Assembly (NCBI GenBank): GCA_014529385.2
Contig: CM043953.1
Coordinates: 72,421,872 to 72,485,871, forward strand
Direction of reading: 5' to 3'
Source: Adiantum capillus-veneris
Lineage: Eukaryota; Streptophyta; Polypodiopsida; Polypodiales; Pteridaceae
DNA: 64,000 bases
Positions 18,358-29,422 of the stretch are shown here, in pieces. Positions within the stretch are counted from its first letter, which is position 1, and each line of letters opens with the position of its first letter. The notes below the pieces were generated by a model, which did no database searches, was not told the origin of the DNA, and saw only the letters and a list, made by a program, of their open reading frames with translations. Both the position numbers and the translations under genes were made by a program.

Positions 18358-21300
18358 AGAAGCGTTTTCGTCCGCAAAAACACGAGTGATGGTATCTTCA
18401 TAAGAACACTAAAGTTTTCTATCGTAACATCCCTCATGGATCCAACAGTTCATTTGAGTGAAACCCGGTTCAGTAGGAGTTCAATGAAACCAAGAGTAAC
18501 ATCTTGATTTTCTACATTGTTGTCCGTTTGTAACCATCTGATGGTACCGGTTCCTATCCAAAAATAGTGTGTAGACTCCATTTAGAACACTCATGAGCAT
18601 GGTAAACGAGTTTATCACAACAAAGATGTACCAAAAAGAGTACCTCTTGTCACTTTCCATGAAAGTAACTTGCTGACATAACTCATCAGCCAAGTTTAAG
18701 TCCTTGACTTGTTCCCAATTTTTATCATCAGTAAACAACCCCACCCTAACGAGTGTGCAAGGTTGAGAACCTGAGTTATACATGAAGAGACTACACCTAG
18801 TCGCAAACATGCTTTAACTTATAGTAAGAAAACTCTAAGTAGAGCAATAAATGCTTACTGAATGAATCACTTGGTGCTAATGTACGCACTTTGCATATCC
18901 TTCAACACCAGATTACACTGTATAATCTGTCTATCCCCTTGGATAACTGACAGTACTGAGATGTGTTTTCCTCACGGTTTATAGATAGTTGTCCCAGATG
19001 ACTAGTAAACGGGGAATCACAGTAGTGTATGACATGGATGAGGAATCAACAATGTCCGAAATAACCATCGTGGTTAACTTGAAAAAATCCACAAACACCC
19101 AAACCGAGCCATGACCTCTATTGATGATTAGTAGACCCAAAAGTAATCTCCTAAAGAGATTGCACTTAGAGTGCAAATGCTTCATAAGCAACAACTTAAG
19201 GAATATGCATGCCGTTCCAAATCAGCCTTTGCTAAACACTAGGGTCCATAAGACCTAGTGTGCATGCATTTAGAAAAAACAAACCCGAACCTGTATATCC
19301 ATAATGATCCTTGCCAATACTTATGGCAAATGTGATGCGCCTAGCACGCATTAAAAAGGAATGTAAATAGTTCTGAAAAGAAACTAAATACTTTTAGTTG
19401 CAATCTTTTGTAAGCCTTGCTGAAACGTCTGAATCACAATAGAAGGTGAAACATTGATCACTTCTAGGTACAAACAATGAAATTTTTTCATTAACAACTT
19501 ATAGCCTTGCTGTATGTATAAACAACCATTTGTAATGTTGTTTAGCAATACTTGTAGTTGAACAAGTCATTGTAAGTATCTGACAATTTTTGGCCATTGA
19601 AATTGCTCATGATACATCGTGCTGAAAATGGTCTAGAAAATAGATTTGACCAGCACTTAGGGACTTTGTCGTGACACATATTGGAAATAGGGGCGCCAGT
19701 GTCAGTCCCAGAGACTCATATTCGCCACATGTGGAATATGTCTCAACTAAGGATGTCTGAAAAAAGAACATCCTACAAGTACAAGATGTACTTGTGTGTG
19801 GAGGTAGCTCTAAACACTCTACGGCAAGAGTGAGAGGGACCCTCATTCATTGCTCCACACTGGCTAAACCGAACTCCTTGAGTTCCTAGACCATGTTGTA
19901 TCCCATGTGACAACATGTGCCAAATCAAATCCTACAAGTGCATTCATAACAGCATAAGGCAGAAAGATAGATTGGACACTTGGCCCAAAACACTTTGTGC
20001 CGACATGGCCTTGGCATGGCTCTGTAACATTCAAGCGTACTTGTACGTCTTGAAAAACCAAGCAAAGCATACTAAAAATGGAATAACACCAAATCAATAG
20101 ATGCGTACCTGGAGATTTGAACGTAATGTTCACTTACCCGTATTCAAATGGAGAGGAGCACGTCCCCTACCTGAAAAACAAACATCATTGCACTGGGAAC
20201 CCTGGGTGTTGTCTTTGCAATCCAAGCCCTTATATTAGAATCTACGTAGTCAAACCCCTTGGTAAGACTCTTTGTAGAAACTGCTCAACTAGCAGATAAC
20301 GATAATCAACATAGTCAACTGTGTACAGAATGATTGGAATCAACTTGAAAAGAGTGTTCATCCGCTATTGCGTGATAGATTGCAGAATTCTTTCCTTGAA
20401 AGTATAACTGGGAGAGATCAACTGTGATCCTCAATGCATATCAAAGTGACTGCTGAGCTCTTATGGACAACCATGTTGTCGCAATTGATTATTGCATCTA
20501 TACTTCCTTGTAGAGATCAGCTGCTGTGAGTTGAAGATAATAAAAAACTCAACTTGAGTGTCGCACTGAAAACATGTAGTGCAAAAATAACACCCTAAAC
20601 ATCCGTAATGACAAGACTCTTGCTTGTCCATTAACGTCGATGTGTACTTCCTTTGGTAGATCTTGAAAACAATCACCCAAAGAATGTCAGTAGTTGGGTC
20701 TTACCCTTGGCCTGACAACGGCTCTTAGCCTGTTTGGCTCATAGCCCTTATGCAAAATAGTGTTCAATCGACAAACCGATAAAGACTAATTTGAGTAGCA
20801 TCTTAGCCACGTGCTAGCTGTGAGTTAGAGCACCTTGGCTCAAGTTGACTCACGAGCAAAACATGTATCAAAAGCTTCTTAGAAGATTTTCAATTTTTTT
20901 TCTTAGAGAGAGAGATAGAGAACGAAAAGAAGAGCATGCTGGGCTGAGGAACTTTCCTTAAGTTTTTAGAGTGTGTGCCCAAGCTATGTGCTCTTACGCA
21001 TCTTATGCCTGACGTGCAGCTTATCGTATAAGCATTCCCTAGTTTTCCGGTATGACTCTCTCATCGAGAGACGTAACAGAAAAACACGAAACTCATTCCA
21101 AGCCACCTACCTTGCAGGGGTCGTGATTGTATGAGGACGACTTAGCATTGGCGCTTTGCCCATGAAATAAGTCCTAGATTTAGGTTTCCTTTTAGTGTTG
21201 TTGTGTGTTAATAACAACCAACAATCATGTTAAACAATCCATCACTGATTCTGTCCTTGACAGAGTTGCGAGTGTGATAGCGGAAGCGTAATGCATGAAG

Positions 21301-22842
21301 TGGTAGAATTGAATCCACCTACTAGCATGCCTTGCGTGCAGAATTGTAAGCCCTTGCGGAGAGTGATGGCCTCAACCGTGAGAACCAAACCATAAGTGCC
21401 TTGCACAGCTTAGACTGGTAGGGATTCTGTGAGCTGATATTCCCATTTTGGTAGTTTCCAAAACTTGTATGCCACTACCCGTGATGCCAAGTCATCGGTA
21501 GTACCTTGGCACAAGGGAGAAGTCTTGCTTCATATAAAATTTCCAAAGCACTTTGCTTTGCACAGTGACAGTAATTGGCAAGTAAAGTGTAAATAGGAAA
21601 AAACAAGAAAAATTTAACCTTGGCTAACCTGGTAGTTGGTGCTGCAACCAGTTGTCATGAAATTTGGAAGGAAAAACTCATTCCGAAACGGCTCATAGCC
21701 ATATCTGCACAAACGCCCTTGTATATCCTATACACCCGTCTGGTACATAATGAAATAACCTGCATTAGGAAATAACCTGCAAACACATTGCCTATTCCTT
21801 CCCAATTTTGTATGCTCATAGCATATGCCAAACGGGCCAGCCTCAATGCAAGATGTATAAATTGAAGCTTTGCTTCATAGAACTATGTATGGCCTTATTA
21901 CCAATGAATGCTATTGATGATAGATGTCATAGCAAAGAGACTCAACCTTGTCGATCATGCACAAAAAATCGACCATGTCTACTTGTAGATCTGCTAGAAA
22001 AAGAGAATTATATGTGCAATAAACAAATACCAACTGCGTACCTCATGAAGTACACCTGTCGATGAAATGGCCGTCGTAAGAATCGAATGAGTTGGAATCA
22101 AGGTTCACAATTGTTTGATTTTGTGTTGCCAAGGGCCTTGCCCGATTTGCAAGCAATTTGGAAGCTCTAGTGGTGTTATACAAACCATCCCCATGAGCAT
22201 CTTTGACGAACCTTGCTCCCGTATAATCCCATTGAACTGTTGACGAGTTGTGCTTTAGCCATGCTGTTGGTCAAGATTGTGTGTACTCAAGCCATGCTCG
22301 ATGTTGATCCCTCAACCAAATAGTGGTGCTTTGTAAACAAAGCAGTGGAAAAATAAAATAAAAAAATTTGACTGCGTACGAAAATTGTCACAAGCTGTGC
22401 TTGTGCCTGCATACAAGAGCTACATAGCATGTTTGAAAGCGTGATCAAACCAAAACAAAAGCTACTGCCTACCTTGGTGATTATCTTTGTTGACTCTCGA
22501 GTCGTGCTTGAGAACTTGTTGTAGTCGTAACCATGGTTCTTACCATGGTAGGGTATATCCTTGTCAATTGCATCCTTGCTCGGTGTTGTATATTTGTAAT
22601 AAGCCTTGCTCGCACGAAATTTTGATAACAAAACTCTTAATTTACCTCAATCAACGCGTCTTGTACCGACACCTTTTTTTGAAATCCGAGAGACGTGTAC
22701 AATTCAGCATGGACGATTCGGCATGGAAGAGAGCTTCAAAATCCTCCACCGGCGGTCATCTCTTTGAAATCATCGGATTTGCAATTTTAAAATCCCGCCT
22801 ATCTACCCGGTATTGCCGAGGTCATTGAATTGTGTGTGTATT
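18358..22842 (-). other. Interior of the short-LTR element, no gag-pol
   Basis: Many short frames on both strands but no retroelement domain. Minus-strand frames of 60-115 codons (for example 18481-18810, 19607-19846, 19864-20133, 22287-22631) have normal amino acid composition, and several possible splice-like CAG|G or G|GTAAG sites occur (for example near 22551), so a captured, intron-containing gene is possible but unproven. Confidence 0.45.
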
Positions 22843-23288
22843 CTATGTTGCACTCATGCAACTATGATTCCGGTGCAGATACCCTTGCATATGTATGCCG
22901 GACACCACCACTGGATGCTGTGTGCCTTCATGTTGAAGTTGCCTATAGAACCCTGGTCCTCCTTGTATAGGACATTTGTGATGGCGCCCAACTGAAGATG
23001 GCCAAAAACCGAAAAAGAGAGAGAGAAAAATGAGAAGACCTGCAACCACCATGGCGGCTCTGCGCGGAGAGATAAAACCCGCTAACCAAGACTCCTGCTG
23101 TGAATTGGGGCTCGACCCTGTGTCGAAAACTGGTGGTCTCCGCCTTGCGCTCCCATCGAATCCGCCTGCGAGCGGTTTGGTGGAGGTTGAGCTTTGCTCC
23201 CTCCCCGCCGTAAGTGGACTTACACACGGGTTCTCCTCCTCGGTTGCTCCTCCCTCCAAGGGAACTTGCCCACGACCCATACCCATGG

Positions 23289-23340
<52 letters not shown>

Positions 23341-23388
23341 ATGCACTCCTGCGAGCAGCAAATCGACCCTTCTCCTTCCCTCCTCCAT
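22843..23388 (-). CDS. Signal-anchor-like ORF inside the short-LTR element
   Basis: This 181-codon frame begins 31 bp inside the 5' LTR. The first 34 residues are largely a Leu-Ser run translated from a CT microsatellite, so the later start at MGMGRGQVPLEGGATEEE (about 23286) is more believable. It then has a Ser/Gly/Pro-rich segment and one strong hydrophobic stretch, AAMVVAGLLIFLSLFFGFW, flanked by Arg-Arg on its left, as in a type II membrane protein such as a Golgi glycosyltransferase. The last ~50 residues have no recognised domain. It may be the first exon of a captured host gene. Confidence 0.4.
23293..23337. repeat. (GA)n microsatellite
   Basis: Perfect GA tract of about 45 bp within the leader of the short-LTR element. 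Confidence 0.95.
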
Positions 23389-23405
23389 AGCTTTCCTCTC
23401 CCCTA

Positions 23406-23417
23406 GCTCTGATACCA
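23406..23417 (-). promoter_or_regulatory. Short-LTR element, primer-binding site
   Basis: Minus-strand TGGTATCAGAGC exactly matches the plant initiator Met tRNA complement and lies one base from the 5' LTR. Confidence 0.9.
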
Positions 23418-23418
23418 G

Positions 23419-23560
23419 TGAAAGGACAAGGGGACTGGAACATGCTCATCACCACCCAGCCATGCCCTATATAGGCCCTTGGCCTTCTAAATATAGGGAC
23501 CCCTTGACTGCATGTCCGTCCTGACCCTTGGCTATAACTGGTCCTACCATTGTCCTGACA
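23419..23560 (-). repeat. Short-LTR element, 5' LTR
   Basis: 142 bp, nearly identical to 18199-18342, with the same TATA-like CTATATAGG at 23467-23475. Confidence 0.88.
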
Positions 23561-23565
23561 CTTGA

Positions 23566-24142
23566 TTTTAGATGGTTTCATTCAGATTTTCCTGGCATCA
23601 AGCTACTACCATGGTAGTCGTTCCTTAATCCATATCATCATTGGTGGCTGTTGGGTGGTCTTGGTCTTTTGTATGCACTTGTAGAGTGAGCTTTTGGTTA
23701 GAGTTCCTACCATTCAAAGGCCATTGTCATCCAAGCTACGGGACGTTTTACTCTCTTTAGGACTTGTTTTTCCCCTTGGCTTTTTAGTTTTTACCTAGAA
23801 AATATTGTACTTGCTCTCAAAGCAGCACCATTTGGGCGTTTTTTTGAGAGAGAGAGAGAGAGATGTCTCCTTCTTTGGTCTAGCAATTTCACTCGAGCAC
23901 TCAAATAGCTAATATGATCATGTTGAAGAAGATGTCTCCTTAAGAAAACCTCTCTCAAACTCTTCAAAATCTACTTTATGCTCAACCATGAACCATCTTA
24001 CTCCACACCTGAGGTCATAACACTTCTTTAGCATTTAATCCAAACATCACGATTTCACAAAACCGACTTTGACCTCATCTTGATAACAAATATCTATTCA
24101 TTTTGGTTAACCATTATATATTTTTTCTCTCATAATTACAAA

Positions 24143-24184
<42 letters not shown>

Positions 24185-24859
24185 TGGTCTATCTTCCACC
24201 CACCACTCTCTTTAATTTCGTGACTCATTTTAAGCACGCCATCATCTTGATTCTTCACCTTGTTTAAATTCACATCCAAAGCTCTCATCGTTTTATACTT
24301 AGCTAAAACAAAGTGTAAGCATGTTAAAACATATTAGCCTCTCAAAAAGTGTCTCTTAACTTAGGCTTCTCCCATTGTGAAAACTCTACATCTAAGCAAA
24401 AGGAGAAGAAATAAAATGCTATACATAAAAAAAAAAATGCTTTAAAAAATGAATTTCATTTTCGGAAGCTGTAAAGGAAAGTGTGTTTATTTATGTGTAT
24501 ATCAAAAAGTGAATGCAGCGTTTGTAAATAGCTTTTAAAATCAAGACCCCACTCTAAAAAAGGACATTATTTCTCTCGGTCTTTAATACTCACATGTCCA
24601 TCAGTAGGAGATGAACTACCTTTCATCCTTCTCTCTTATGTCTTGTTTTTATTTATTTTTTCGCAATGCTCTCTTGAATATAGAGAGAATTAAATTATAT
24701 TAGTAGCAACCCATAGAGAACTCCATGCTCAACAAAATAGGTTGAATGATGTACCTTAGATGATTCTAACATTAGAGAAAGAGATGTAAGGGTGATCGAC
24801 AACGGCAATGTTTTTTGCCCTCCCTTCCCTACGTATGCAACATGTTCTGTCTTCACCTT

Positions 24860-24910
<51 letters not shown>

Positions 24911-26834
24911 TTGCATCGACACGTATGTAGGGCAACACAACAGTGAGCCAATTCACATGATGCTGTGCATGTTCGCAACCAATTGCAAATTCTTTACGTT
25001 CAAATGCAAAGTTTCCACAAACTTTTGTGCGCTGGTTGCAAGCCTGCTTCATGCTTAGGGGTTGGAGCAACAAGGCAACCACGGAAAAAGACAATTGCAC
25101 CTTCTCTTTTGTTGCAAAATTCTTGGTGTTTACTACCATTGGCACTCAGAAATAGTGTTGTGTAGGTAAAGGTTGTCAAAAAGGAGCTAGGCAAAAATCC
25201 AAAATCCCCATAGGAACTTTTTGTTTTAAAGTTCTCCATGGGAAGTTAAAAAGGGTTGGTTGTTTGTTTCCAACATTTTGGCAACTAGCCCCACATGTGA
25301 ACATGCTTAGTGTTGATTATCTAATCTACTAGTTTTGGTAGATTCAAACTAGTTAGTGTAGGTGTCCTACTTGGTTCCACTAAGCGAGTTTGAACCATGT
25401 TCTTCCCTTTTAGATGGATGTCCTTGAGTAAGGAATCTCCTTGGCATAAGTAGGTGTTTCAACTGATGTAAATTCGTTGGGATAGTGCCAATGTTCATAG
25501 AAAATCTATAAACAGTTACAATGCACTCACTACATTTTCTACTTGTGTTTTTTTTGTTTGCAATTTGGAAAAACTGTAAAAAAAAAAATTAGTTACATCA
25601 AAATAACCTGCAAAGTCTTGCAAAAAAACCTGTAATTTTGAATAGCCCAATTTTTTCTTTCTATTTTAGAAAAATATCCTTTGGGAACATTGGGCAATGC
25701 TCTCCTCGTGACTATTTGACACACCCTTGTTAGGTGGGATCGACGGTTCACGATCTTTGGATAATGTGGACTGCCCGTTTATTCCCAAGAATAAAAAGAT
25801 TTCGGCCAGGTCTGTTCCACGACCTAAACCCAGCACCGAATTTTGATAGCGTAACGACATAAAATGGCTCACAAAGCAAAAAAACCAGCCATAATGAGTA
25901 ACCATAGAGGCCATACATGTGCCCAAACCAAGCATGCAGTAGCAACTCTCTGAAAGCTGTAGTGGAAAGGGTGCAAATGATGTAGCAAGTAAATAGCTGT
26001 GAACTTGTCTCCACCTATACCTGTAAGTCGACATGGCTATGGTGAAAAAATCATAGAAAGTCTATCTCTGAACCACAAAAGGCATACATCATTGAGCTTG
26101 TGCACATGCCACCGAGAGCGGATCAAGAACCGTTGTTCTTTGATACCACTTGTAAGTGTGCGCAAAAGTGCGTGCGTGTGAGTATAAGTGCGGTGTAGTG
26201 CAACAGGACACAAGGTGTGGTGGAGCTAGGTGAGAAGATTAACTCACCACTCCTTATTCTTTCCACAAAACCAAAGAATAAGGGTTAGTAGTTAGTGATG
26301 GAGGGCTAGCCAGTTGACCTGGACCCTAGCAAATAACATTGAAACCAAGGTTTTAGGTGTCCCAATTGTGTCAATACTATGTGCTTGTACATATTTAGTT
26401 GATCTACACAAAAAGTTTGAAGTTATATGAGGTTTTGAATGCTTCTGTATCAACAATTAAAATATCAAACTTTTCTCATGTGCAGTTTTGAATATTTGAA
26501 ATGATCGACTAATTGTTGCTTACCAAAGCATGTATACTCGGGTAAGCAATGTATCACTTTCTAAAATGCACAAATACATCAAAAACGTATTTTTCTTTGT
26601 ATACAACGATATGCTTGAAATGGCCATATCAAACATGTAGAACTTCACATTATTTTATATACTCTCAAATAAATTTTTTTCACATGAAACTTTGCAATTA
26701 TCTATAGCACAATTGTGGAAAAGTCACACAAAATTTTCTGCAAGGTCTCTTCATTTTCTCTTGAGCTTATACAGTCGATTTCTTTAAAGCATCAATCGCA
26801 CTCTTACGTCCACTTGATTATTTTAGCTCTCGAG
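23566..26834. other. Gene-free stretch with microsatellites
   Basis: No convincing coding region. It holds a GA tract at about 23847-23862, a CT tract at 24145-24180, and a GT/GA compound tract at 24861-24909. A minus-strand primer-like site GTGGTATCAAAGA lies near 26138-26150 next to a TG-starting sequence at 26151, possibly an LTR edge, with no partner found. Confidence 0.55.
24861..24909. repeat. (GT)n(GA)n compound microsatellite
   Basis: GT tract 24861-24892 joined directly to GA tract 24893-24909. Confidence 0.95.
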
Positions 26835-27069
26835 CAAGGTTATATTTTTAAAAGATCCTTCACTTGACATATTTAAGCATATCACGAGGGTTTTCTGAAA
26901 TACATCGTCTGATGCAAGTAGCATTTGATCTAAATTTGTTAAAAAAACACACTTCAAAATGCAAGGTTATATTTTTAAAAGAGCCTCTAGCTGACATATT
27001 TAAGCATAACACGAGGATTTTCTAAAATACATCGTCTAATGCAAGTTGCATTTAATCTAAATTTGTAAA
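26835..27069. repeat. Tandem duplication of a 126-bp unit
   Basis: Unit 1 (26835-26960) and unit 2 (26961 to about 27069) both start CAAGGTTATATTTTTAAAAG and share most positions, including a CATATTTAAGCATA block and ATACATCGTCT. They differ at scattered sites and unit 2 is a little shorter. Non-coding. Confidence 0.85.
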
Positions 27070-28978
27070 AACAGGATACCAAACGAGTGTTAAGGCAAAA
27101 GACAATGTTGTAGAACCATACTACAAGTGAGCCCGGTTGTTTTGTTTCAACATAGACTAAGCATTGTAGGCATCAAATGCTACTTAAACATGTAAAATTA
27201 ATGCGTTAGTTGTCTTTATCTTCTCTCTCCTATTATTGTATCTCTTCCTCTTGCTCTCATTCTATCCTTACTATTCTCTTGGTGTGTGCTTTGTCTTTGT
27301 TAGAGCCGAGTCTCATTATTCACCTAGCAAATAATGAGATTATTCCTCGAGATGTTGTCTTATCCCACTACTATACAAAGAAAATGATACCTTTCCAAAG
27401 ACGAGGAAGAATACGTTGTGGAACTCTCCTAAAAGAGTTCTCATTGTTAGTATCCTCCAATACCTCCAAGTACAAGAACACTCACATGTATTTGTAGTAC
27501 TACTACTTTTGAGAGACTTGTCATTTTAAACATAATCAATTTTTAGCCAATTAAACAATACTAACAAAACACAACTAATCTCACTAGATCAGAGGATAAG
27601 CTCTTACTTACCATTGAAGGTACATGCACCAACCACCACCACTTTTGACTCGTGACCACAAAATACCCATTACATGCTAATTGTGGAGGATGTGGGAGCT
27701 CAATGATGAGGAAGTTTCTACAAAACAGCTTAGTGCCGGCTTGCCATTGATGTGTACTCATCAACATTGCGGTACCCCTATGAGCTTATAATGTCGTCTA
27801 GCGCATCCCCAAATTGGTTAAATGGAATATGTTCTATCCCATTTGTGTCCACGTAGAGGTTATAATCCTTGTAGAGAGCCCGGAAGCGATACTTTCTTCA
27901 CTCCTAGCGGTATTTCAGCTCCTGAATCATACCTCACCTTCTTAACAACTTCTCAAAAGTCACAATGGCCTACACAAGAGTAAGAAAAAAAGAGAGTAAT
28001 ACACTACTCAATGTTCCTCTTTGTAATTGAAAACAAATGTCAACCATCTCTCACATGGCCTACAAATACATAAGACGACGCTGCTTGATGCTCCTCTTGG
28101 AAGGAAGAGGAAAAAAGGTTCTAATTACCCAAAGAGCATAAGCTTAATTGAGCCCTCATCATGTAAAACCAAGGCTGATGGTTCAAGGCTCACATGCTGA
28201 ACTCGATGGGTATTACCAATTGCTCCAATGGGGAAGTCATTCCCACAATATGACCCCTTGTGGGCATGGTGTGTAGCACGTCCAGTTGGATATGTATAAA
28301 GTTCTCCCTACTACCTTCCCCTGCGCGAATGGTTTATGAAAAAGGGTTATCATTAACTTGCCCTCTGGCTCTAATCAACCACAATCCACGATTGCTACAA
28401 GAGTTCCATGCTTTACTCCCCTTGTGTAGGCAAAAACTAAATTTCTAGAAAGACCAACTTGCAAAAAGGCATGCCTACCACTCATAGCAAACGTTCTTTC
28501 TCAATACCATCTGTGTTGCACCGCCAACTACTGTATGTCACCTCCAAAAATGCCCTTGTAAAGATTTAATGTTGCAGCTCTTCCTTAAGCCTCTGAATAG
28601 AATCACATATGAGACCACTTACGATCGCCTGGAATATGTAAAGAGGTCATAGCAATCATGCTTGTGTGCAAAAGAGGACCATTGCTTGAAAGAAGACACA
28701 CTCCCCTTTCAAATATCCATCCCCCAGCATGCACGTTTCCCAAAATACACACTCAACCATTGCAGATTTTTATGCATAACATACCAAACATCCTTCCTTT
28801 TCTTGCTCGTTGCCTGCTTACTCTTCTTTTGGAAGGAAATCTTCAAACACATTTGATCGGTAAACACAGATGACCCAAGTCTGCCTTCCTCAGAATGGGT
28901 GCCATGAGTAGTTTAACAGATGCTTGCAATCAACCCAATGCTCCGTTAGATTCTTGGCCCACTAGTTAAGGCTTTCAT
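27070..28978. other. Gene-free stretch downstream of the host gene
   Basis: Only short frames (for example 27210-27497, 28260-28448, 28658-28873) with no domain and no conservation signal that I can judge. No repeat or RNA gene recognised. Confidence 0.5.
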
Positions 28979-28984
28979 TTTATT
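28979..28984 (-). terminator. Possible poly(A) signal of the host gene
   Basis: Minus-strand AATAAA about 440 bp after the stop codon at 29423. It would place the tandem duplication at 29037-29185 within the 3' UTR. Unproven. Confidence 0.35.
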
Positions 28985-29036
28985 TAATGTTACAATTATC
29001 CCATCCAAGCTTTAGCTGTGGAGGTCGCAAAGGACA

Positions 29037-29185
29037 CTCACAATGGAAACGAATCAACTAAAGAACCCATCAGTTGGTTTGCTGCCAGTGTAGCTTCTCA
29101 TTCGCAGAGACTCACAATGGAAGCGAAATCAACTAAAGAACCCACCAGTTGGTTTGCTGCCAGTGTAGCTTCTCATTCGCAGAGA
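29037..29185. repeat. Tandem duplication of a 74-75 bp unit
   Basis: 29037-29110 and 29111-29185 are nearly identical, both starting CTCACAATGGAA and ending TTCGCAGAGA, with about three differences. It lies 240-390 bp downstream of the host gene stop, probably in the 3' UTR. Confidence 0.93.
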
Positions 29186-29422
29186 CTCTTAACACAAAAA
29201 AAAACTTAGCCTTTTGGCTGTGCCCATGTACATATATGCATATAGACTATCTATGATGTCATATGCATACACCATGTAGATATATGCCCAAATAAGGTCA
29301 AAACTTGAGCTGCTGAGGAGGAACCACTCTTTGAATGCACAGAACTGCTGCTGAAGCGTTGCAAATGTTCATCGCGAACCTTCTGCAGTGGGCATCAAGA
29401 GCTCTCATTCACGAGAACATGC

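Larger units (their letters stand above)
18194..23565 (-). mobile_element. Short-LTR (TRIM-like) element with 5-kb interior, 5-bp TSD
   Basis: Two LTRs of 144 and 142 bp lie at 18199-18342 and 23419-23560. Both begin TGAAAGGAC and end TGACA in plus reading. Perfect 5-bp duplications CTTGA flank the whole (18194-18198, 23561-23565). On the minus strand a primer site sits one base inside the right LTR and a purine tract just inside the left LTR, which fixes the orientation as minus. All structural signs of retrotransposition are present, yet no gag-pol is recognised in the ~5.08 kb interior. LTRs this short are typical of TRIM elements, whose interiors are normally a few hundred bp. Confidence 0.85.

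Noticed and set aside
24861-24909. Z-DNA or promoter element at the GT/GA tract
   Set aside because: GT tracts can form Z-DNA, but similar tracts occur throughout the window and nothing links this one to a gene.
27210-27497. A 95-codon frame starting MSLSSLSYYC as a secreted peptide gene
   Set aside because: It has a hydrophobic, Ser/Leu-rich start, but no cleavage site pattern, no conserved Cys set and no supporting context. Chance is the simpler reading.
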